From Verrucomicrobia bacterium SCGC AAA164-E04 (lineage in GTDB: Bacteria > Verrucomicrobiota > Verrucomicrobiia > Limisphaerales > AAA164-E04): a stretch of DNA of 50,191 nt. Under the pieces are notes generated by a model. It ran no database searches, had not been told where the DNA came from, and worked only from the letters and a program-made list of their open reading frames with translations. Position 1 is the first letter of the stretch. Each line of letters starts with the position of its first letter. The stretch spans positions 67,172 to 117,362 of the forward strand of contig KB912034.1 in NCBI GenBank assembly GCA_000383715.1, in the 5' to 3' direction. The translations under genes and the position numbers were made by a program. This document shows positions 45,226 to 50,191 of this stretch, in pieces.

Positions 45226-46668
45226 TTGAAAACAATTCTAATCCATCTTTCTCTGTTTTTGTTCCTGCTGATTGTGGAGGCTGCCGAGCCTGAGAAATCA
45301 GTCATCCAAATTTTTACTTTCAGCCAGGAACCGGATTGGGATGAGCCTTGGAATTCTTCGCAAGTGCGTCGTGCCACAGGTTCCGGATTTGTGATTGAGG
45401 GCAATCGCATTATGACCAATGCTCATGTTGTCAGCTGGGCAAAACAAATCATGGTTCGCCGCTTTCAGGATTCACGACCTCACTTGGCTCAAGTGGCTTA
45501 CGTGGGGCATGACTGTGACCTTGCACTTCTTGAAGTCGAGGATGAAACTTTCTTTGAGGGTTTGAAACCTCTTTCCATCGGGGTTTTGCCTGAGGTTAGG
45601 TCGGTTGTGAACACCATCGGGTATCCCGCTGGGGGCGAGCAAATATCGTATACAAGTGGTGTGGTTAGTCGGGTTGAATTGATCAATTATGTTCAGCCGG
45701 GCAATCGAAGCTTGTTGGCAGTGCAGACCGATGCCGCGATCAACCCAGGCAATTCAGGTGGTCCTGTTATGATGGATGATCAAGTTGTGGGAGTTGCTTT
45801 TCAGGGTACTCCTGGCCTTGAGAATACGGGGTTCTTCATCCCGCCGCCAGTGATTCAACACTTTCTAAAAGATGTGCAAGATACACATTATCATGGTTTT
45901 CCTCAAGCGGGAATCAGGCTTTCCCCGCTCATCAACCCAGCCTATCGCAAATATCTAAAACTTGAAGCCCCTGATTTGGGTGCTCGTATCGATACCTTGA
46001 TGAGTGATTCAGCCAAGGAGTTTTTACGAGAAGACGATGTGCTGCTCGAAGCCAATGGCTACCCTGTTTCGGCGGATACAACTATCTTGTACGAAGGGAA
46101 TCAAGTCCACGGTGGCATTGCATTCAGCCAGGCCCAGCACAGCAGCAAAGTCCCTGTCAAAATCTGGCGCGACGGAGGAGAGCTTGAGTTGGAGTTGCCT
46201 GTTTTCGTCAATTACAAAGATCGACTCGAAGGCAATCAATACGTCCCTCCCAAATACTTTGCTTATGCAGGATTGATTTTTACGCCGCTCAGCAGAGATT
46301 ATCTTAGCTCCTTTGGGCAGAATTGGTCAGCTGTGGCCGGGATTGGTTTGCTTTATGAATTGTTTTACCGGAAAAACACCGAACCGGAGCGATCAAGGAC
46401 TGAACCGGTGATGCTATCCACGGTTCTCGCTCATCCGGTCAACGCCAATATGGAAATTCGCGGTCGCGTTCTGGTTGACTCAGTCAATGGCAAGCGCATT
46501 GATTCGATGAACGATTTAATAAAGGCCTTTGAATCTCACGAAGGTTCTCACCACTTGATTGAATTTGGTGAGCGTCTCGGTTTTGAATGCCTTGATCGCG
46601 ATGCCGCCAACAGCGCCAATAATCAAATCTTGCAAACCTACGGCATTCAACTTGATCGACAATTATGA
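45226..46668 (+). CDS. exported DegP-like trypsin-fold serine protease with PDZ domain
   Basis: A TTG start at 45226 gives an ideal signal peptide (TILIHLSLFLFLLIVEAAE), and no ATG is available in this frame nearby. The 480-residue product has a complete chymotrypsin-fold triad: H67 in TNAHVV, D98 in HDCDLALLEVED, and S177 in INPGNSGGPV. A PDZ-like domain follows (about 235-330; LREDDVLLEANGYPV), then a second module (about 335-475) with RGRVLVDSVNGKRI that may be another PDZ. HtrA/DegP-type proteases degrade misfolded envelope proteins. Here the second module is unlike standard DegP. Its stop overlaps the start of the next gene (ATGA), whose product is a paralogue lacking the triad. Confidence 0.9.
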   Translation: MKTILIHLSLFLFLLIVEAAEPEKSVIQIFTFSQEPDWDEPWNSSQVRRATGSGFVIEGNRIMTNAHVVSWAKQIMVRRFQDSRPHLAQVAYVGHDCDLALLEVEDETFFEGLKPLSIGVLPEVRSVVNTIGYPAGGEQISYTSGVVSRVELINYVQPGNRSLLAVQTDAAINPGNSGGPVMMDDQVVGVAFQGTPGLENTGFFIPPPVIQHFLKDVQDTHYHGFPQAGIRLSPLINPAYRKYLKLEAPDLGARIDTLMSDSAKEFLREDDVLLEANGYPVSADTTILYEGNQVHGGIAFSQAQHSSKVPVKIWRDGGELELELPVFVNYKDRLEGNQYVPPKYFAYAGLIFTPLSRDYLSSFGQNWSAVAGIGLLYELFYRKNTEPERSRTEPVMLSTVLAHPVNANMEIRGRVLVDSVNGKRIDSMNDLIKAFESHEGSHHLIEFGERLGFECLDRDAANSANNQILQTYGIQLDRQL

Positions 46669-48143
46669 TCCGCATTTTTTCTTCATTGCTTCTGGCCGCG
46701 TTGACCAGCTCGGCAGTCTTGACTCTCAAAGCTGAACCAGAGTCTGACCTTTGGGGGCGGTCACTTGTGCAGATTGAATCCACGAGGCATCAATATGAAT
46801 TTTTCCAGCCCTGGTCACGCAGGACTTCGTCTAACAGCAAGTTCGGTGTCGTTGTCGGAGGCCAGCGCATTCTCACGACTGCAGATTATCTTTTTGATCA
46901 TACCGTCCTGCGTGTCCAAAAGGGCGGGCGTGGTGCGTGGTATGAAGCTTCGCTTAAATGGATAGATTATCATGCTAATCTGGCCTTGGTGGAGGTTGAG
47001 GATACTGGTTTCTGGACTGGCCTAAAGCCTGTCAAATTTGCAGATCCTGTTCCAGTAACTGGAGAGGCCAAACTGATTCGTTGGAATGATGGACGTCTAG
47101 AAATGCGTCGTCTGGAGATCAATCGACTACGGATGGGGCGCAGTGCCTTGTCCTATGTCGATCTCCCTCAGTTGGAATTAGACTCTGAGATCGATGGGGT
47201 GGGGTGGTCAGAGGCTGTTGTTTACCAAGGCAGCTTGATCGGCTTGACCACGTCTCAAGCGCGCAGCAAATGTACGGCTGTCCCGTCCTTTTTCATTGAA
47301 AAGGTTTTGGAGGAAGTCGAACAGCAACGTTTTCTGGGGGTAGGTTATTTCAATTTCTATTGGAAAAAGGCTGAAAATCCAGCTGTCTTGGATTACCTCA
47401 AACTTGAAGGTGAAAAACGTGGCGTCATCGTGACGGAGATCATTTCAATTCCAGGCCATGAAACGAGTGTGAAACCGAAAGACATTCTTTTGAAAGTCGA
47501 TGGGTTCGATATCGACATCACTGGGGATTATCTGGATCCGGTATACGGCAACATGATGCTGGAGAGACTTGCAACGCGCGGTCATTGGGCAGGAGACAAA
47601 ATCCCGATGACGGTATGGAGAGATGGTGCCGAAATAGAGCTTGAGTTCAAGTTGGCGACTGCAGACTACAATAAGGAGTATGTGCCCTCTGCTCGTTATG
47701 ACATGCCTCCCGAGTATCTCATGGCAGGAGGACTTGTTTTTCAACCGCTCACAGAACCCTATTTGCGCAGTTGGGGAAGCGAATGGCAAAGACGTGCACC
47801 TGTGCGTCTGGTGAGGCTCAAGGAGCGTCGTCCGACTGAAGAAAATCCGGGTTGTGTTTTGCTTTCGCTCGTATTGCCTGATTCCTACAATCTGGGTTAT
47901 CAGGATTACCGCTACCTGGCACTTGACAAGGTCAATGGCATGAAGATCACCAATCTACCCGAATTAAAGCATGCGTTGGATCATCCAAAAGAATCGTTTC
48001 ATGTCATTGAATTTTTACCTGGTGAAAGTGTTCAGAAAATGGTGCTCGATGCGGTTCAGCTGAAGAGTGCTACCCAGCGCGTCATGTTTGATTACCGTTT
48101 ACCCACGGATTATTTTGTTGGTTCCAAAGACTCTGAGCCTTGA
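46665..48143 (+). CDS. catalytically dead paralogue of the upstream PDZ protease
   Basis: The 492-residue exported protein (signal about 1-23; SSLLLAALTSSAVLTLKA) aligns with the protease upstream through its whole length. The catalytic positions are gone: TNAHVV becomes TTADYL (72-ish, His to Asp), DCDLALLEVED becomes YHANLALVEVED (Asp to Asn, about 105), and GNSGGPV becomes GVGWSEAVV (178-186). PDZ-like and C-terminal modules are retained: SVKPKDILLKVDGFDI, VWRDGAEIELEF, PPEYLMAGGLVFQPLTEPYLRSWG and YLALDKVNGMKITNLPEL. Start and upstream stop overlap as ATGA, so the pair is translationally coupled. It may be a regulator, substrate adaptor or partner in a mixed oligomer. The 3' end overlaps the convergent permease gene by 34 bases. 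Confidence 0.88.
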   Translation: MIRIFSSLLLAALTSSAVLTLKAEPESDLWGRSLVQIESTRHQYEFFQPWSRRTSSNSKFGVVVGGQRILTTADYLFDHTVLRVQKGGRGAWYEASLKWIDYHANLALVEVEDTGFWTGLKPVKFADPVPVTGEAKLIRWNDGRLEMRRLEINRLRMGRSALSYVDLPQLELDSEIDGVGWSEAVVYQGSLIGLTTSQARSKCTAVPSFFIEKVLEEVEQQRFLGVGYFNFYWKKAENPAVLDYLKLEGEKRGVIVTEIISIPGHETSVKPKDILLKVDGFDIDITGDYLDPVYGNMMLERLATRGHWAGDKIPMTVWRDGAEIELEFKLATADYNKEYVPSARYDMPPEYLMAGGLVFQPLTEPYLRSWGSEWQRRAPVRLVRLKERRPTEENPGCVLLSLVLPDSYNLGYQDYRYLALDKVNGMKITNLPELKHALDHPKESFHVIEFLPGESVQKMVLDAVQLKSATQRVMFDYRLPTDYFVGSKDSEP

Positions 48144-49798
48144 TTCAAGGTGCTTTCTTTATAATCTTTCTCAAGACCCGGCCTTGTCGAGGCAAGCAGT
48201 CGCAATTGATTGTTAAGTTTGCTTCGGCAGCTGGTGATCAACCAGAGGGAATACCCAAGGCCAATTGCAAACCATGTGCTCAGCATAAAATATTCTTCAC
48301 CCCCTATTAAGGCGAAGCCCCTTCCTCGGGCTGCAAGGATAATGAATATGATAAATCCCAAAAACAAAATCCAGGGTACGATCAGCACGTGAAAAAGAGT
48401 GCCTCCGATTGCCCTGTTCACATGTCTGGCTCGCACGCTGTTCCAGAGCCCGCACCAAAAAAGAGCAAAACTATCGACAATAAATAAAATCAGATGCGCC
48501 ATAAGCATTATCACCAGGTAAGTGGTCTGGCTTCCTCCTAACCTTCTAGATTCGATGAGCAGTAAGAATGCGAAGAAAAGGGTTAGTACACACAGGAAAA
48601 TGAGCGGCCCCACGAATTGATCTAAGATCGCTTTCCAGTGTCCGCTGAGCACATCCTTCACTCTCAATGGAGTGCTGAAAAGAAGCTCCAAAGATCCATT
48701 TCTCCGATCACCTGTCAGTCTTTGGCTTGATTCTGCACCAATCCAAAATTTGAGTATCAAACTGCTGAAGTAAGCTGTTGCAATGAAGTTGGCCGCTTCA
48801 TTGTAAAATATGCTGCCAAACCTTAGGCTCCCCCATATCCAATAAACACCGCCCAACGCAAAAATGAACCAAGGATAGAGTTTTTTTAAACGACTTCGGC
48901 AATGAAGCCACATGACTGGGTTTCTGGACAACAGGCGTTCGCGTAATCTGGTTTCATACCTTTTCGATCCTCTATCTGCCCTCAGTAGCTTTTCTTTGCG
49001 CTTTAGTTGCGCACCAGAGAAAGGGCGATCCTGCCAACATTTGGAAACTGCGAGCGAAGCCGTCACAATAAATATCCACATGAATACATGGTTGGTTATC
49101 AAAGATTTCCAGTAGGACCATGGTTCCGCTAAATACGCGCGATCCGCTACCATGCTCATTCCGTAGAGTGCGCTATGAACGGAATAAGTGTCGACATTGA
49201 TGGGCGATGGGGAATTCTTGGTGACCATGGTTATTAAAAACAGGCAGATAGGACCTGCTCCAAGCAATACGATCATCATCGCAAAAGTGGCAACAGCCGA
49301 TTTCATGGCTTTTGTGCAGTAAACAGAGATACAAATACCAACGGAAAGTGAAAGAAGCATGGTGTTGATCAGTACCAGAATTAATCGTCCAAATTCCTTT
49401 CCGGTTACACTGCCCAACAAAAGGGGGATAGCCAATACGGGAAGGATGGCAAGCAGGCCGCAAATGGATCTCAGTGAGGTGGCGGCCAGTTTGCCGAAAA
49501 TAACATCGTAACCGCTTAGGTCTGTAAGGAATAGTAAACCAAGAGTGCCTTCTCTTTTTTCTTCGCCCACACAATCTGAAGTAATCCAGATGCCTTCCAT
49601 TGCGCAGTAAACGAATGCAAAGCTCGATAGTGTGTAAAAAAGACTCGCGCCCATCGTGGTGGGTGCGGCTTGGTTGAAAGACATGATTAAGCCGCTGATA
49701 AAGATAGCGGCAAGGGCAAATACTGTCCTTCCTGTGTAGAGTGAGCGGCGGCGGGAGGCAACCCTGAGTTCTCGGGCGACAATAGGGAATAGGCTCAT
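48110..49798 (-). CDS. ABC-2 type transporter permease with two similar halves
   Basis: The 562-residue integral membrane protein has about twelve hydrophobic segments. Each half carries an ABC-2 permease-type cytoplasmic motif between helices: CVGEEKREGTLGLLFLTDL (76-94) and LTGDRRNGSLELLFSTPL (361-378). This suggests that one chain supplies both membrane halves of an exporter, which is otherwise a homodimer. The ATPase gene lies 39 bases upstream in the same direction. The substrate is unknown. Relatives are annotated as polysaccharide, lipid, drug or copper-linked exporters. The last 34 bases overlap the convergent pseudoprotease gene, and the tail (LNQGSESLEPTK) is poorly conserved. Confidence 0.88.
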   Translation of the reverse strand: MSLFPIVARELRVASRRRSLYTGRTVFALAAIFISGLIMSFNQAAPTTMGASLFYTLSSFAFVYCAMEGIWITSDCVGEEKREGTLGLLFLTDLSGYDVIFGKLAATSLRSICGLLAILPVLAIPLLLGSVTGKEFGRLILVLINTMLLSLSVGICISVYCTKAMKSAVATFAMMIVLLGAGPICLFLITMVTKNSPSPINVDTYSVHSALYGMSMVADRAYLAEPWSYWKSLITNHVFMWIFIVTASLAVSKCWQDRPFSGAQLKRKEKLLRADRGSKRYETRLRERLLSRNPVMWLHCRSRLKKLYPWFIFALGGVYWIWGSLRFGSIFYNEAANFIATAYFSSLILKFWIGAESSQRLTGDRRNGSLELLFSTPLRVKDVLSGHWKAILDQFVGPLIFLCVLTLFFAFLLLIESRRLGGSQTTYLVIMLMAHLILFIVDSFALFWCGLWNSVRARHVNRAIGGTLFHVLIVPWILFLGFIIFIILAARGRGFALIGGEEYFMLSTWFAIGLGYSLWLITSCRSKLNNQLRLLASTRPGLEKDYKESTLNQGSESLEPTK

Positions 49799-49837
49799 GA
49801 ATAATAAAGAGGCTTCTGTTGATGTTACCAGTCCAGC

Positions 49838-50191
49838 CTACTGCGTTTCCCCTTTGGTTATTCGCATGAAAACCTCTTCAAGGCCGAGTTCTTCCTCTTT
49901 CAATCCGTGAATGGGAACTCCGTTCCTTACTAGCGTCTCTGCAATGATGCTGACGTCTGCATCATGGGATGCCATTGTGACTCGTATGCTGCCATCTACC
50001 ATTTCAGCCTCTGAAACTTCGGATTGAGTTTTGAGAAACCCAATGGCTTTGTCAGGATCGGAACCAATCTTTACCCAAACAATATGACTGGTTTCCATCT
50101 GGTTTTTGACTCCCTGAATAGAGCCGCTGTAGATTAGTTTTCCCCGCTCAATGATGGCGACACGATTGCACAAGGATTGAAGCTCACTGAG
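49838..50191 (-). CDS. ABC transporter ATP-binding protein (partial, C-terminal end)
   Basis: The frame runs off the right edge, leaving 117 C-terminal residues. The first ones, LSELQSLCNRVAIIERGKLIYSG, match the region just after the H-loop of an ABC ATPase; the Walker and signature motifs are outside the window. A C-terminal accessory domain of about 85 residues follows, typical of ATPases paired with ABC-2 permeases, ending GLEEVFMRITKG. It is co-transcribed with the permease 39 bases downstream. Confidence 0.9.
   Translation of the reverse strand, partial: LSELQSLCNRVAIIERGKLIYSGSIQGVKNQMETSHIVWVKIGSDPDKAIGFLKTQSEVSEAEMVDGSIRVTMASHDADVSIIAETLVRNGVPIHGLKEEELGLEEVFMRITKGETQ

Overview
The window looks like chromosomal DNA of a Verrucomicrobiota bacterium, probably a marine member of the Opitutia/Puniceicoccales side. 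This is inferred from content: a DUF1501 protein paired with a DUF1549/DUF1553 surface cytochrome, a PVC-type SGNH/dehydrogenase/heme protein, secreted sulfatases, a giant CotH/lamin-tail/discoidin surface protein, and housekeeping genes of ordinary bacterial type. No genus is claimed. Most start codons have no Shine-Dalgarno sequence in front of them. I see no tRNA, rRNA, CRISPR array or intact insertion sequence.

Layout. 1-119 is the C-terminal tail of a secreted protein cut by the window edge. 0.75-9.3 kb is a translation block: tyrS and rpsA on the minus strand, then rpmI-rplT-pheS-pheT on the plus strand with an intrinsic terminator between rplT and pheS. infC is not in front of rpmI. 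9.4-11.4 kb holds a PHP-family phosphatase and a PfkB sugar kinase resembling 2-keto-3-deoxygluconate kinase. 11.7-15.0 kb is the minus-strand operon rpmH-rnpA-yidD-yidC-jag, with a good promoter at one end and a strong terminator at the other. rpmH and the true 5' end of rnpA are easy to miss. 15.5-19.1 kb carries an M29 aminopeptidase, thrH and thrS; the ThrRS lacks the TGS domain.

19.1-34.2 kb is an accessory, exported-protein region. It has a BNR sialidase-like protein; a minus-strand cluster PSD1 cytochrome, DUF1501, WD40 and sulfatase; an N-acetylneuraminate-lyase-type aldolase with its own promoter and a small palindrome; a serine hydrolase broken by one in-frame TAA; a second sulfatase; and a 1127-aa SGNH/dehydrogenase/cytochrome protein. 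Together they suggest periplasmic or surface breakdown of sulfated, possibly acidic-sugar-containing glycans, with aldolase and kinase steps in the cytoplasm. The substrate is not shown by the sequence.

34.4-41.7 kb is one 2428-aa surface protein. After a 0.9-kb gene-poor gap come a thioredoxin-like redox protein, a PQQ-type beta-propeller, and a translationally coupled pair in which an intact DegP-like protease is followed by a paralogue that has lost its catalytic residues. The window ends in an ABC exporter: a permease whose two halves look like an internal duplication, and the C-terminus of its ATPase.

The observations I would check first are the protease/pseudoprotease pair, the missing canonical start of rnpA, the single nonsense codon in the serine hydrolase, and the sialidase/aldolase/sulfatase/PSD1 locus.
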